Source: an uncultured Chitinophagaceae bacterium (lineage in GTDB: Bacteria > Bacteroidota > Bacteroidia > Chitinophagales > Chitinophagaceae). Taken from it: a stretch of 64,000 nucleotides of DNA. The stretch covers positions 310,001-374,000 of the forward strand of contig CAKZFX010000009.1 of the NCBI GenBank assembly GCA_936908745.1. Reading direction: 5' to 3'. The stretch's first letter is position 1. Every line of letters begins with the position of its first letter. Under the pieces are notes generated by a model. That model searched no databases and was not told the origin of the DNA. It was given only the letters and a program-made list of their open reading frames with translations. Positions 1-8,579 of this stretch are shown in pieces. The position numbers were made by a program, and so were the translations under genes.

Positions 1-138
1 ACAATGATCACTGCCACGCATGAAATTATGAATGCATGGAAAGCGGATCCTTCCATTCCTGATATGCGTACGGCTGCTTATGTTGTTGCGATCAACAAAG
101 TAGGCACGAGCTACGCAGAATTGGGTATTTTCCCATAA
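1..138 (+). CDS. C-terminal end of a Glu/Leu/Phe/Val dehydrogenase (partial)
   Basis: The window opens inside an open frame whose last 45 residues are visible. The stretch DMRTAAYVVAI followed by KVG and a short hydrophobic tail is the usual end of hexameric glutamate dehydrogenases (NAD(P)-dependent interconversion of glutamate and 2-oxoglutarate, cytoplasmic). The catalytic and nucleotide-binding parts lie to the left of the window, so cofactor choice cannot be judged. A strong terminator follows 35 bases after the stop. The family assignment rests on this short tail only; a related amino-acid dehydrogenase of the same superfamily is possible. Confidence 0.7.
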   Translation, partial: TMITATHEIMNAWKADPSIPDMRTAAYVVAINKVGTSYAELGIFP

Positions 139-172
139 CTTTCCAATCACACACAGAACAAATTGCTTATGC

Positions 173-199
173 GCCCCATCGGAAGATGGGGCTTTTTTA
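173..199 (+). terminator. Rho-independent terminator of the dehydrogenase gene
   Basis: An eight-base-pair GC-rich stem (173-180 with 185-192) closes on a GGAA tetraloop and is followed directly by six T. It sits 35 bases after the dehydrogenase stop and reads in the same direction. Confidence 0.9.
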
Positions 200-283
200 T
201 GCCGTGGCCGGTGTTTTCAGCGGCCACTACCTGTTTGATAAAAATTTCAACCACGGTGCTGAGAGGCTAAAAGCCTCATATTA

Positions 284-359
284 CTGTTCGAGACTGCAAG
301 TCTCGAACAGGGAAGGCCTCATCTTGCTATTCGAGATTTTCAGTCTCGAATAGCAAGAT
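284..359. repeat. Two REP-like palindromes
   Basis: First palindrome: 12-base arms CTGTTCGAGACT (284-295) and its exact complement (299-310) around GCA. Second: 16-base perfect arms 321-336 and 344-359 around a 7-base loop. Both share the core TTCGAGA...TCTCGAA. A smaller hairpin GAGGCT/AGCCTC lies at 263-277. The same core returns on the far side of the next gene (924-980), so this is a dispersed repeat family. The rest of 200-454 holds no gene that I can see. Confidence 0.85.
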
Positions 360-454
360 TTCAAACAATGTTATTATAGTTTAGCGCAATTTAAAACTCA
401 TTTATTGAAGCCTTGTTTCGCATTATCTTATATTAGCAAATACAAACTCCCTCT

Positions 455-910
455 ATGCGTAAACTTACCGGAATAGTCATCGTGGCAATAATAGTTTCTT
501 TCTTATTTTCTTGCAGCAAATCCGATAATGAAAACACAGAAGGTTCTTTTAAATGGACGTATGAAGGCACAACCTATACGGCCGATATAGATACTGCTTT
601 TATGACAAGGTATGGTTCTCCGACCATCGTTGCCGGAAGCGGAACAGCATGGCTGGCTATGGGCAGAAGAATTATCACAAGTCTTACTTCTTTTAATGCT
701 GCTACTTATGCTTTTGGAGCAGGCAGCAGTAATGATTTTGAATATATTGATGATGGAGGTTTTAACCTTTCTGGCATCAGCGGCACACTGACAATTACTT
801 CTTCCAGCACCAGCGCTATTTCAGGAAATTTTTCGGTTACGTTAATAGATAGGTTTGGCAGCAATAAACCGATTACCGGAACTTTTACTGATTTGCCTGT
901 CAGAGATTAG
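455..910 (+). CDS. Small lipoprotein, function unknown
   Basis: A 151-residue protein starting with Met-Arg-Lys, a hydrophobic stretch of about 15 residues and a lipobox ending FLFSC (Cys20), followed by Ser/Lys/Asp/Asn-rich residues. This is a typical Bacteroidota lipoprotein export signal. The mature part begins with a short aromatic segment (FKWTYEGTTYTADID) and is otherwise rich in Gly, Ser and Thr, suggesting a small all-beta fold of the kind seen in many DUF-type lipoproteins of this phylum. I do not recognise a catalytic motif. The gene stands alone between two pairs of REP-like palindromes and is divergent from nothing nearby, so it is probably transcribed by itself. Confidence 0.75.
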   Translation: MRKLTGIVIVAIIVSFLFSCSKSDNENTEGSFKWTYEGTTYTADIDTAFMTRYGSPTIVAGSGTAWLAMGRRIITSLTSFNAATYAFGAGSSNDFEYIDDGGFNLSGISGTLTITSSSTSAISGNFSVTLIDRFGSNKPITGTFTDLPVRD

Positions 911-923
911 AGGCATCCACGAC

Positions 924-980
924 TGTTCGGGACTTCCAGTCCCGAACACGACCGCTGTTTGAGACTTGCAGTCTCAAACA
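924..980. repeat. Two more REP-like palindromes
   Basis: TGTTCGGGACT (924-934) and its exact complement (938-948) surround TCC; TGTTTGAGACT (956-966) and its exact complement (970-980) surround TGC. Both have 11-base arms and 3-base loops and match the 284-310 palindrome in layout, with paired base changes in the arms. They follow the lipoprotein stop by 14 bases and may also act as a transcription end. Confidence 0.85.
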
Positions 981-1019
981 TTAACATTACTATTTTATGG
1001 AAAACCGCAATTCCTGCAT

Positions 1020-1454
1020 CTAATTAAAAGAGGGTATCTCATTCAGCAACTCCAGGCTTTCTCCCTTCTCCCATCCCATCGTTTCATTGCCATTTGTAAT
1101 CAGAATATATTTTACAGGAACGCTGATATTGTAACGTAGTGCCTGTTGCAGTACCGATTCTGTCAGTTTTATTTCCGGGGCTTTGCATTCCACCATCAGC
1201 CAGGGTTGGTGTTCGTTATCATAGACCAATATGTCAAACCGTTTTTTCAGCTCGCCGAGCCGCAGCTCCTTTTCCACCGCAATCAAGGATAAGGGATAGC
1301 TTTTTACCTGTACTAAGTACCGGATAAAATTCTGCCGCACCCATTCTTCCGGCGTCAGCAGCAGCCACCGTTTGCGAATGGTATCAAAAAGATAATCCTT
1401 CCCCTCTTCCTGCTTGATGCGAAAGGCCGGTTCGGGGTAGTTGACAATAATCAT
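1020..1454 (-). CDS. Stand-alone HsdR N-terminal-like PD-(D/E)XK protein
   Basis: A 144-residue protein resembling the N-terminal nuclease domain of type I restriction subunit R (the HSDR_N_2 type). The segment RFDILVYD followed about 12 residues later by MVECKAP gives the D...ExK catalytic pattern; TPEEWVRQ and a Gln-containing QALRYN segment are also typical. No HsdR helicase, HsdM or HsdS lies nearby, so this is not a restriction system as such. Single-domain versions are widespread as chromosomal genes in Bacteroidota and their role is not established. A -7 box lies five bases upstream of the ATG. The gene is divergent from the AMP nucleosidase gene. Confidence 0.8.
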   Translation of the reverse strand: MIIVNYPEPAFRIKQEEGKDYLFDTIRKRWLLLTPEEWVRQNFIRYLVQVKSYPLSLIAVEKELRLGELKKRFDILVYDNEHQPWLMVECKAPEIKLTESVLQQALRYNISVPVKYILITNGNETMGWEKGESLELLNEIPSFN

Positions 1455-1459
1455 GCTTC

Positions 1460-1467
1460 CAAAAATA
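1460..1467 (-). promoter_or_regulatory. -7 box of the HsdR-N gene
   Basis: On the minus strand this reads TATTTTTG, an exact match to the Bacteroidota -7 consensus TAnnTTTG. Only five bases separate it from the ATG, so the transcript would begin at or next to the start codon. Confidence 0.5.
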
Positions 1468-1497
1468 AAGTTTAAATTCGCTTGAAACTTAGAACAG

Positions 1498-2268
1498 ATG
1501 AAGTCAAAAGAAGAAATCGTAGAAAACTGGTTGCCCCGCTACACCGGTGAGTCATTGAAGAATTTTGGTAAGTATATTTTGCTGACCAATTTCAGCAATT
1601 ATGTAAAATTATTTGCAGAGTGGAACAACGTGGAAATTGTGGGGCGTGACCGGCCGATGCAATGCGCCACGGCAAAAGATATTACCATCATCAATTTCGG
1701 GATGGGAAGCCCCGGCGCCGCTACTATTATGGACCTGCTGTCGGCCATTGAACCCAAAGCGGTGCTCTTTCTCGGCAAATGCGGGGGGCTGAAAAAAAGA
1801 AACAAGTTAGGTGATCTTATTTTACCCATAGCAGCGATCAAAGGGGAAGGTACTTCCAACGATTATTTTCCTGCCGAAGTGCCGGCATTGCCTGCGTTTG
1901 CGTTGCAAAAAGCCGTTTCCACCACCATCCGTGATTACGAAGTGGATTATTGGACAGGTACGGTTTATACCACCAACCGCCGTGTGTGGGAACACGATGA
2001 AGTGTTTAAGGATTATTTACAGAAAGTAAGGGCTTACGCTATTGATATGGAAACCGCCACCATTTTTACCGTCGGTTTTTATAACAAAATACCCACCGGT
2101 GCTTTGTTGCTGGTAAGCGATCAGCCGATGATACCGGAAGGTGTGAAAACAGAAGAAAGCGATAAAAAGATCACGTCCGAATACGTGGAACGCCACCTGA
2201 AGATCGGTATTGATTCATTAAAGCAATTGATCAACGATGGCCTGACGGTTCGTCATCTTCTTTTTTAA
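1498..2268 (+). CDS. amn: AMP nucleosidase
   Basis: A 256-residue protein of the PNP/UDP phosphorylase family. It matches the short Bacteroidota form of AMP nucleosidase, which hydrolyses AMP to adenine and ribose 5-phosphate in the cytoplasm. Family features seen: a Gly-rich segment INFGMGSPGAATIMDLLS near residue 60-80, FLGKCGGL near 95, and YAIDMETATIF near 180, where the Met-Glu pair is the nucleoside-binding signature of the fold, followed by LLLVSDQPM near 205 with the catalytic-type Asp. E. coli Amn carries an extra N-terminal domain that is absent here. The small gene 2281-2655 follows by 12 bases, so the two and the ABC gene may be one transcript. Confidence 0.85.
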   Translation: MKSKEEIVENWLPRYTGESLKNFGKYILLTNFSNYVKLFAEWNNVEIVGRDRPMQCATAKDITIINFGMGSPGAATIMDLLSAIEPKAVLFLGKCGGLKKRNKLGDLILPIAAIKGEGTSNDYFPAEVPALPAFALQKAVSTTIRDYEVDYWTGTVYTTNRRVWEHDEVFKDYLQKVRAYAIDMETATIFTVGFYNKIPTGALLLVSDQPMIPEGVKTEESDKKITSEYVERHLKIGIDSLKQLINDGLTVRHLLF

Positions 2269-2280
2269 ACCTATACACAT

Positions 2281-2655
2281 ATGAAATTAATAATTGCCTT
2301 ATCTGCATTGTTCCTGCTGACTATTTCAGCCGAGAATTGTTCTAAAAAGAAAACGACCGCTACCTACAAAGGAAAACTGGAAGTGAAAGCGCTGTGTATG
2401 AATTATACGATCAGTGTTACCGAAGGCAACATTGATCCTTCCCTCGTGGAAAAAAGCTGGACAGACGAAACGACGAAGAAAACATATACCAACGCTTTCA
2501 AACTCGGCAGCCCTTGCAACTTCCCCGCATCCATTAAAGAAGGCGATGAGTTTTATTTTACGATTGATACCACCACCAAACAGGATTGCGCCGTTTGTAT
2601 GGCTTATTATCCGACGCCATCTAAAGCGATCGCTATAAAGGTGGTGGAGAAATAA
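2281..2655 (+). CDS. Small exported protein of unknown function
   Basis: A 124-residue protein with a hydrophobic N-terminal signal (MKLIIALSALFLLTISA) then ENCSKKK. Cys20 sits in a poor lipobox, so it may be a lipoprotein or a cleaved periplasmic protein. The remainder has four cysteines (KALCMNY, GSPCNFP, QDCAVC), suggesting disulfides or metal binding. I do not recognise the family. It lies 12 bases after amn, and its stop overlaps the ABC gene start as TAATG, so translation of the ABC protein is probably coupled to it. Confidence 0.7.
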   Translation: MKLIIALSALFLLTISAENCSKKKTTATYKGKLEVKALCMNYTISVTEGNIDPSLVEKSWTDETTKKTYTNAFKLGSPCNFPASIKEGDEFYFTIDTTTKQDCAVCMAYYPTPSKAIAIKVVEK

Positions 2656-4421
2656 TGCAGCCGCTCCTGGAAATACAAGGGCTTTCTGTTGACTTTGTTA
2701 CAGAATTGTCCACGGTGCATGCGTTGCAGGATATTTCTATTACTGTCAGCCGTGGTGAAATTGTTGCCATCGTTGGCGAATCCGGTTCGGGCAAGTCTGT
2801 TACATCGCTTTCCATTTTACAATTATTGCCTGCGCCTCCGGCCCGTTTTACTAATGGAAAAATTTTGTTTTCTGAAAACGGCGACACGGCCATTGATTTA
2901 TTGCATACCGGCAAAGACCAGTTGCAAAGCATCCGTGGCAATAAGATCGCAATGATCTTCCAGGAGCCGATGACTTCATTAAATCCTGTACTCACCTGCG
3001 GGCAACAGGTGATGGAAGCAATCCTCTTGCACAAAAAAATTTCAACCAAAGCGGCAAAGGCAGCAACCATCCAATGGTTTGAAAAAGTAAAACTGCCTGA
3101 TACATTGGCCGCATTTGATCGTTACCCTCACCAACTCAGCGGCGGACAAAAACAACGGGTGATGATCGCTATGGCCATGTGCTGCGAACCCTCTTTACTG
3201 ATCTGCGATGAACCGACAACGGCATTGGATGTAACCGTACAAAAAACAATACTCGAATTGATTAAGGAATTGCAACAGCAATCCAATATGGGTGTCATCT
3301 TTATCACGCATGATTTGGGTGTGGTGGCGGAAATTGCCGACCGTGCCGTGGTGATGTATAAAGGTGAAATAGTAGAACAAGGCGGCATCAAAAACATTTT
3401 TACCAATGCACAGCATCCTTATACAAAGGCATTACTGGCTTGTCGCCCGGTGAATCATCAACGAGGGGAAAGGCTTCCGGTAGTTAGTGACTTTTTAGGA
3501 AAGTCGGGGGTCGTGAGCCAGGAGTCGATAGTCAATAACCCACAAACCACGACCGATACTATTGATACGAAAAGTCATTTTGCTGTCGAAAAACGCACCA
3601 TGGACCATGGACTGTCGTCCGTGGACAATATCTTGCTGAAAGCTGAACACTTGTCAGTATGGTTCCCAACAAAGAAGAATTTATTAGGAAAAGCCTTAGC
3701 TTATACAAAAGCCGTTGATGATGTAAGTTTTGAAGTGTATAAAGGCGAAACACTGGGGTTGGTGGGTGAAAGCGGTTGTGGTAAAACAACTTTAGGCAGA
3801 ACATTATTACGTTTAATAGAACCCACCAGCGGATCGATCATTTATAACAACGAAGATTTAGCCACTAAAAGCAAAGCCGCTTTGCGTGCGATGCGAAAAA
3901 ATATACAGATCGTTTTCCAGGATCCCTATTCTTCCTTAAATCCACGATTGACAATCGGGTCGGCTATTGCAGAACCATTGAAAGTGCATGGCCTTATTGA
4001 AGGCAGTAAACAGCGAAAGGATAAAGTAGTGGAACTGTTGGAAAAAGTAAACCTGAAAGCCGAATATTTTAACCGCTACCCGCATGAATTCAGCGGTGGT
4101 CAACGGCAACGCATCGTTATCGCAAGGGCCTTGGCCTTAAATCCTTCTTTTATCGTATGCGATGAATCGGTATCGGCGCTGGATGTAAGCGTGCAGGCAC
4201 AGGTGTTAAACCTGCTCAATGATCTCAAAAAAGAAATGGGATTTACCGTCATCTTTATTTCACATGATCTTTCTGTCGTTCGTTATATCAGCGATCGCAT
4301 CATGGTGATGAACAAAGGTAAGATCGAAGAAAAAGGCGACGCAGATGCAGTTTACCTGCACCCGCAGTCGCCTTATACTCAAAAGCTCATCGCTTCCATT
4401 CCCAAAGGCATCGTGGCTTAG
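2655..4421 (+). CDS. Peptide-type ABC transporter ATPase with two nucleotide-binding domains
   Basis: A 588-residue fusion of two Dpp/Opp-family ATPases, as in YejF and GsiA. The first domain has Walker A GESGSGKS (41-48), signature LSGGQKQR near 160 and Walker B LLICDEP; the second has Walker A GESGCGKT near 371, signature FSGGQRQR near 480 and FIVCDES, then SALD. Both domains end with the oligopeptide-family tail (HPYTKAL, SPYTQKL). It would energise peptide or nickel-type uptake with permeases and a binding protein, but none lies nearby. The linker at about 275-330 is low-complexity and partly repeat-like at DNA level. The TAG stop overlaps the convergent TraB gene's stop. Confidence 0.9.
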   Translation: MQPLLEIQGLSVDFVTELSTVHALQDISITVSRGEIVAIVGESGSGKSVTSLSILQLLPAPPARFTNGKILFSENGDTAIDLLHTGKDQLQSIRGNKIAMIFQEPMTSLNPVLTCGQQVMEAILLHKKISTKAAKAATIQWFEKVKLPDTLAAFDRYPHQLSGGQKQRVMIAMAMCCEPSLLICDEPTTALDVTVQKTILELIKELQQQSNMGVIFITHDLGVVAEIADRAVVMYKGEIVEQGGIKNIFTNAQHPYTKALLACRPVNHQRGERLPVVSDFLGKSGVVSQESIVNNPQTTTDTIDTKSHFAVEKRTMDHGLSSVDNILLKAEHLSVWFPTKKNLLGKALAYTKAVDDVSFEVYKGETLGLVGESGCGKTTLGRTLLRLIEPTSGSIIYNNEDLATKSKAALRAMRKNIQIVFQDPYSSLNPRLTIGSAIAEPLKVHGLIEGSKQRKDKVVELLEKVNLKAEYFNRYPHEFSGGQRQRIVIARALALNPSFIVCDESVSALDVSVQAQVLNLLNDLKKEMGFTVIFISHDLSVVRYISDRIMVMNKGKIEEKGDADAVYLHPQSPYTQKLIASIPKGIVA

Positions 4422-7400
4422 TCGTTAAACCGGATGTTGCGAAGGGAACTTTCGTAATCGTTATTCAGCCCCACATAAAAGGTTTTAGCACTTTTTCTTT
4501 TGCTGTATAGTTTCTTTTTCAATTCTTTTTGTAGTTGCTCCTGCAACGGCTCATCCTCTTTTATTTTTTCCTCGAGGAAGCCGGTAATGCCATAACCACT
4601 GTACGTAGTGCTCCATCCCGGAACGACTGCGTAAATTTCTTCCATGCCTTCTTCATCTTCGTTGATATCAAACTCATCCGGGTTTTCAGGCAACAAACCA
4701 ACAATGGCCAGTTTCCAGCTTATATCGTCTTTCTTTGTTTTGTATTTAAAGAAGTAAGCCTGTCCTTTTTTACCCTTTAATTCGGCAGGGAGTTTATCTA
4801 TGTAGGCAATTGTATCAGGTTTTCCATAGCTTTTAGAAGCCAACAACATACTTCTGCCAAGATCAACATGGTTGTTATATTTTGCAGGAAAGAGATCTTT
4901 CTTTTTCAGGGTTTTAAGATCCGTATATAATTCATACCTGTATTCATCCAATCCTGCGTAATAGCTCATCAGCGTGTCAGGTACCTGCTTCTGGTTGCGT
5001 ACCATCAGCAACATCGTGTTATACTTCAAACGCTTGTCATTGGAAGCCAGCATTTGTTGCAACAATGGCTGCACCGCAGGCTTGCTGTCCCAGTAAGGCA
5101 ATAATAAAGTTGCATACAGGCTCAGGTCATCGTTGCCAAAGTCTTTATCCTCGTTTGAATAGTAAGAACGATAAGGTTTTTCATCTGATTTGCTTTCTTC
5201 CGCTTTTTGAATCGCCGCTTGTTTTTCCGCAATCGCCTGCTTTTTCATTTCCTGTTTGGCTTCCAGCAAAAATTTGCTGTAATACACATCATAGTCTTTG
5301 GTAGTGATCAGGTTGCTGTCCACCATTTGACCTAACAGCCGCATGATATGCAGTTTGTAGTCATCCAGGTTTACCAATGGTAACAATTCCGGAAGAATTG
5401 TTTTTGTCAATGGAAGGCTGTCATAGAGTTCGTCGGTAAAGCTTCCGTTGCTGTACCTGAATAACCCTTTATATTTTGGCAAATAAGATGAAAGATAACT
5501 GTAACTGACATCATAGTTATTCTTATTCCCCTTTGCATCCAGCACCGGGGGTTCAGAACTTACGATGTCGCGGAACAGGTTAAACGCATACTGGTTGCGG
5601 TGACGCAGCAATGTTTCCAATGCTGTGTATTGCAACTCTATCGTGTCGCCGGCTGCATAGTAAAGGTCTTTCAGGTAATTAGCGCCTTCTTTTGTTTTCA
5701 TTACTGATGCTTTGGCGATCAGTTCTTTTTTAACCTCAAGATATTTTTTCTCGTTCCAGTTCAGCGAAGCGATGGCTTTTTTCAATTGCGGCAAATCGGT
5801 TGAATCCAGCGTTATCATATCAATGCTTTTCACTGCCCGTTTATGCGCCACACTGTCGCTGCCCATAAAGTCACTGAAGAATAGACCCGATTTTTTTTCA
5901 AACGGGTTCAGTCCTTTTAACGTGTCCGCAGGTTCAAAAGTGGAGAAGAAGGATTTTACAAATGAGCTTGGCGGTGTCAGCGTATCTGTCAATGTGGTCA
6001 GCGTAAAACCGATCCCGTCTTTATACCAGGCTTTAGACCAGATCATCCGGCTGCTGCCGGTATCGCTTAGCTGCATTTCGCCCATTTTCCTGCCGCCCGG
6101 TAAATCCGTTTTCTTTTTATAACGAACGATCCAGGTGCTATCGCCCGCAAAAGGCATATCATCTTCTTTGTCCAATGAAGCGCTGTCTTTTGTATAGTAG
6201 TATTTAGGTGATTTGAAGAAAGAGACATGAACTTTTTCGCCGGTCGTATCATTGCTGATCGTTGTACTGCGGTAGGCTCCACCCGCCAGCAAATCATTTT
6301 CTGATTCATCGTCGTCATCATCGCCATAGCCATACATATAAGCAGGCATTTCCAGTTTCTCCTTATCCTTTTTGGGGAACACAGGGCTTTTTACTGTGAA
6401 GTAAAGCGCCGTGTCCTTTCGTTCTGTTGGCTGTTCATATACCAATGGCTTTATCTCAAAGGAGTTCAGGAAGGATTGCATTTTCGGCGTTTCCTTTTTC
6501 CCATAAGCGATCAGTGCATAGTAATGTGGCCCTTGTATAATGTAACGGCCCAGGTAAATACCACCATTTTTGTCTTTGTATTTCGCATCCAGTGCAGGAT
6601 AACCTTTCCAGGTAGTTTGCTTACGGCTCAGTTGCTTATCGATAAATTCAGAGGCGCTGAAACTTTCATCGATCAGGCCAAGGTCAAATGTATCTTCTTC
6701 TGCGAATTTATAGTTGTGAACATCCGAACGGATAATCCGGTAGCTCGTGCCCTCATTTTTATCGGCCGCATCATAAATCCAGCTGCCATCATTGCCTACA
6801 TACGGCTCATGCGGCAGTTCCACGCTAAAACCACCATAGCCCGGTGAAAAACGTTTCCACGCTGTAGCGTTGGCATATTCCTTTAATTGTATGCTGTTGA
6901 AGAAACGGGTAGCTTCCTGCCCCGCCCTTACATATTCGCCATTGCCGCTGATCTTAAAAACCAATACTTCAAACGGTGTTACAAAAATCTGGTAACGTTG
7001 TATATCACCCCGACGTGTTTTATTGGTAATATCAAAACCGGGATAGCCACTTTTGGTAATTTTTGTTTTGCTGACAATTTTGCCCGGAATGTTTTCATAC
7101 AACAGGCTGTCCACTTTTTTGTAAACATCATTGCTGTTGTTTCCCCACATCCATGCGTTGGTCATAATGCGGGTGACCATATAGTAACTTCCGTTGGCCA
7201 TATCCGCATATTGTTTCTGGTCCAATGCGCCATCTTCGCCGAATTTGTAAAATTTACCGGGAATATCAACTTTGTAAAAACCATCTTCCGCGGTTTCGGT
7301 TTTGAAAACCACCGGCACTCTTACTTTCTCCACGGCGTCTTTGTGCTTGCTGTCACGTTCGCCCATCATCACAGGGCGAAGCTTATAACCTTTATCCCGC

Positions 7401-8254
7401 AGCATTTCAATCACCCCTCTTTTGCCCGGCAAATGCGCTGCACCCACGCCAACGAATAAAGTGGATTTGCTTTTTAAAATAGAGTCAATCGAGTTGGCCT
7501 GTATCTCGTTTCGTTTGTATAAAAATTTCTCGTCGAAAGCATCCGAGGTGCTGTTGAGGCGGTTGATGGAATCCAGCTGATCTAAGTTCCCTTTGCGATA
7601 GGCTTCCTGTAATTTGTCAAACGAATAGTCTTCGTCTATATCGTAGCTGCGTTGCTTTTTGTTTTTTTCTTTAGCGGCATCTTTATAGGCTTCCTGCATC
7701 AGTTTCATGCTTTCGCCGTATTGTTCCACACCGGCCACCCGCTTACCCCATTTTTTACCACACTGGTAGATATACATATCGAGGTAGGTATCTTCTTCAA
7801 AGTCGCTGGCATCATTGCCATACGTACGATACAACAGGTTGTTGATCGTGGAAGGATTGCTGTATAATGAACGCTCCAGTTTTTTATCGTATTTATAAAA
7901 TTTGAACGTGTTGATGCTTAAGTAGTCATTCGGTTCAGACATATAACCGCCATAACGGTTGCGGGCTGCATAGCCATAGTCAATGTCATATTTGCTCATG
8001 TCTTCCTGCCAGCTTTCAGGATTGGTTTCCAGCGCCACCACATCCGCATTGCGGATGCCGATATAGAAAGAGTCGGCCAGGTGAAAGGCGATCTTACTGC
8101 TTACGTGCATGGTGCCAAATAGGTAGGATGGCTTTTTCATGCCATTGCCTGTTATTTCCCATAAAAGGCTTGGGTATTTTTTGGGGCCAGCTTTGGGCTG
8201 TGCATGTATGAAAAGGGGTGTAAGGAGGATCAGGAGGATGAGGGCTCGCTTCAT
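4418..8254 (-). CDS. Very large TraB/GumN-family protein
   Basis: Start set at 8254, where MKRALILLILLTPLFIHA forms a clean signal peptide ending before QPK; the open frame extends 21 codons further but without signal character. Residues about 25-310 are a TraB/GumN (Tiki-like) domain: LLWEITGNG, the histidine motif FGTMH, VALETN, and the closing FVGVGAAHLPG...GYKLRPV. These proteins are proposed metalloproteases. About 950 residues without a recognisable domain follow. They are rich in Lys and aromatic residues and contain an acidic DDDDDESEND run near residue 640, and may include helical repeat segments near the end. Usual GumN proteins are about 300 residues, so the tail is unusual. It is probably periplasmic. 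Confidence 0.75.
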   Translation of the reverse strand: MKRALILLILLTPLFIHAQPKAGPKKYPSLLWEITGNGMKKPSYLFGTMHVSSKIAFHLADSFYIGIRNADVVALETNPESWQEDMSKYDIDYGYAARNRYGGYMSEPNDYLSINTFKFYKYDKKLERSLYSNPSTINNLLYRTYGNDASDFEEDTYLDMYIYQCGKKWGKRVAGVEQYGESMKLMQEAYKDAAKEKNKKQRSYDIDEDYSFDKLQEAYRKGNLDQLDSINRLNSTSDAFDEKFLYKRNEIQANSIDSILKSKSTLFVGVGAAHLPGKRGVIEMLRDKGYKLRPVMMGERDSKHKDAVEKVRVPVVFKTETAEDGFYKVDIPGKFYKFGEDGALDQKQYADMANGSYYMVTRIMTNAWMWGNNSNDVYKKVDSLLYENIPGKIVSKTKITKSGYPGFDITNKTRRGDIQRYQIFVTPFEVLVFKISGNGEYVRAGQEATRFFNSIQLKEYANATAWKRFSPGYGGFSVELPHEPYVGNDGSWIYDAADKNEGTSYRIIRSDVHNYKFAEEDTFDLGLIDESFSASEFIDKQLSRKQTTWKGYPALDAKYKDKNGGIYLGRYIIQGPHYYALIAYGKKETPKMQSFLNSFEIKPLVYEQPTERKDTALYFTVKSPVFPKKDKEKLEMPAYMYGYGDDDDDESENDLLAGGAYRSTTISNDTTGEKVHVSFFKSPKYYYTKDSASLDKEDDMPFAGDSTWIVRYKKKTDLPGGRKMGEMQLSDTGSSRMIWSKAWYKDGIGFTLTTLTDTLTPPSSFVKSFFSTFEPADTLKGLNPFEKKSGLFFSDFMGSDSVAHKRAVKSIDMITLDSTDLPQLKKAIASLNWNEKKYLEVKKELIAKASVMKTKEGANYLKDLYYAAGDTIELQYTALETLLRHRNQYAFNLFRDIVSSEPPVLDAKGNKNNYDVSYSYLSSYLPKYKGLFRYSNGSFTDELYDSLPLTKTILPELLPLVNLDDYKLHIMRLLGQMVDSNLITTKDYDVYYSKFLLEAKQEMKKQAIAEKQAAIQKAEESKSDEKPYRSYYSNEDKDFGNDDLSLYATLLLPYWDSKPAVQPLLQQMLASNDKRLKYNTMLLMVRNQKQVPDTLMSYYAGLDEYRYELYTDLKTLKKKDLFPAKYNNHVDLGRSMLLASKSYGKPDTIAYIDKLPAELKGKKGQAYFFKYKTKKDDISWKLAIVGLLPENPDEFDINEDEEGMEEIYAVVPGWSTTYSGYGITGFLEEKIKEDEPLQEQLQKELKKKLYSKRKSAKTFYVGLNNDYESSLRNIRFND

Positions 8255-8284
8255 AGTCAATTTTCTCGTTTTAAAGGCTGTTTC

Positions 8285-8312
8285 CAAATATAAGATGCAG
8301 AACCTATGCAAA
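8285..8312 (-). promoter_or_regulatory. Candidate promoter of the TraB/GumN gene
   Basis: On the minus strand TTTG (8312-8309) is followed after 16 bases by TATATTTG (8292-8285), an exact TAnnTTTG box 30 bases upstream of the chosen ATG. The spacing is slightly short for the Bacteroidota -33/-7 promoter. Confidence 0.45.
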
Positions 8313-8427
8313 AGCATAAAATTAACGGGATTAACAGGTTATACAACCCCGGCTGGCGGGTATTTTGGGCTATTCCGGGCCTGTTATGGGCACCAAAAAT
8401 AAAACGGGGAATTGCCTGTGGATTTTG

Positions 8428-8435
8428 TAACTTTG
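8428..8435 (+). promoter_or_regulatory. -7 box upstream of queA
   Basis: TAACTTTG matches TAnnTTTG exactly. It would give a leader of about 140 bases containing a GC-rich hairpin (GCCGGA 8481-8486 with TCCGGC 8492-8497). No good -33 element is seen at the usual distance. The rest of the 325-base gap between the TraB start and queA shows no gene. Confidence 0.4.
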
Positions 8436-8579
8436 CCGACTTGAAAAAGTCATCGCATTGACCAAACCCGGCGCCGTAAGGCCGGATTTGTTCCGGCAAC
8501 GGCCAATTGAACAGTCCCGCATTGGCAACTTTCAACGCCCGGTTTGCGTCATGAGAAAGGCACAAAACAAAAAACACTC

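Noticed and set aside
1020..1454. Type I restriction system
   Set aside because: Only an HsdR-N-like domain is present, with no helicase, methylase or specificity subunit.
6887..7459. 190-codon open frame opposite the TraB/GumN gene
   Set aside because: A shadow of the long minus-strand gene with no ribosome-binding site and no recognisable domain.
8436..8579. PreQ1 riboswitch in front of queA
   Set aside because: The leader has a GC-rich hairpin but no A-rich tail and pseudoknot pattern of preQ1 riboswitches.
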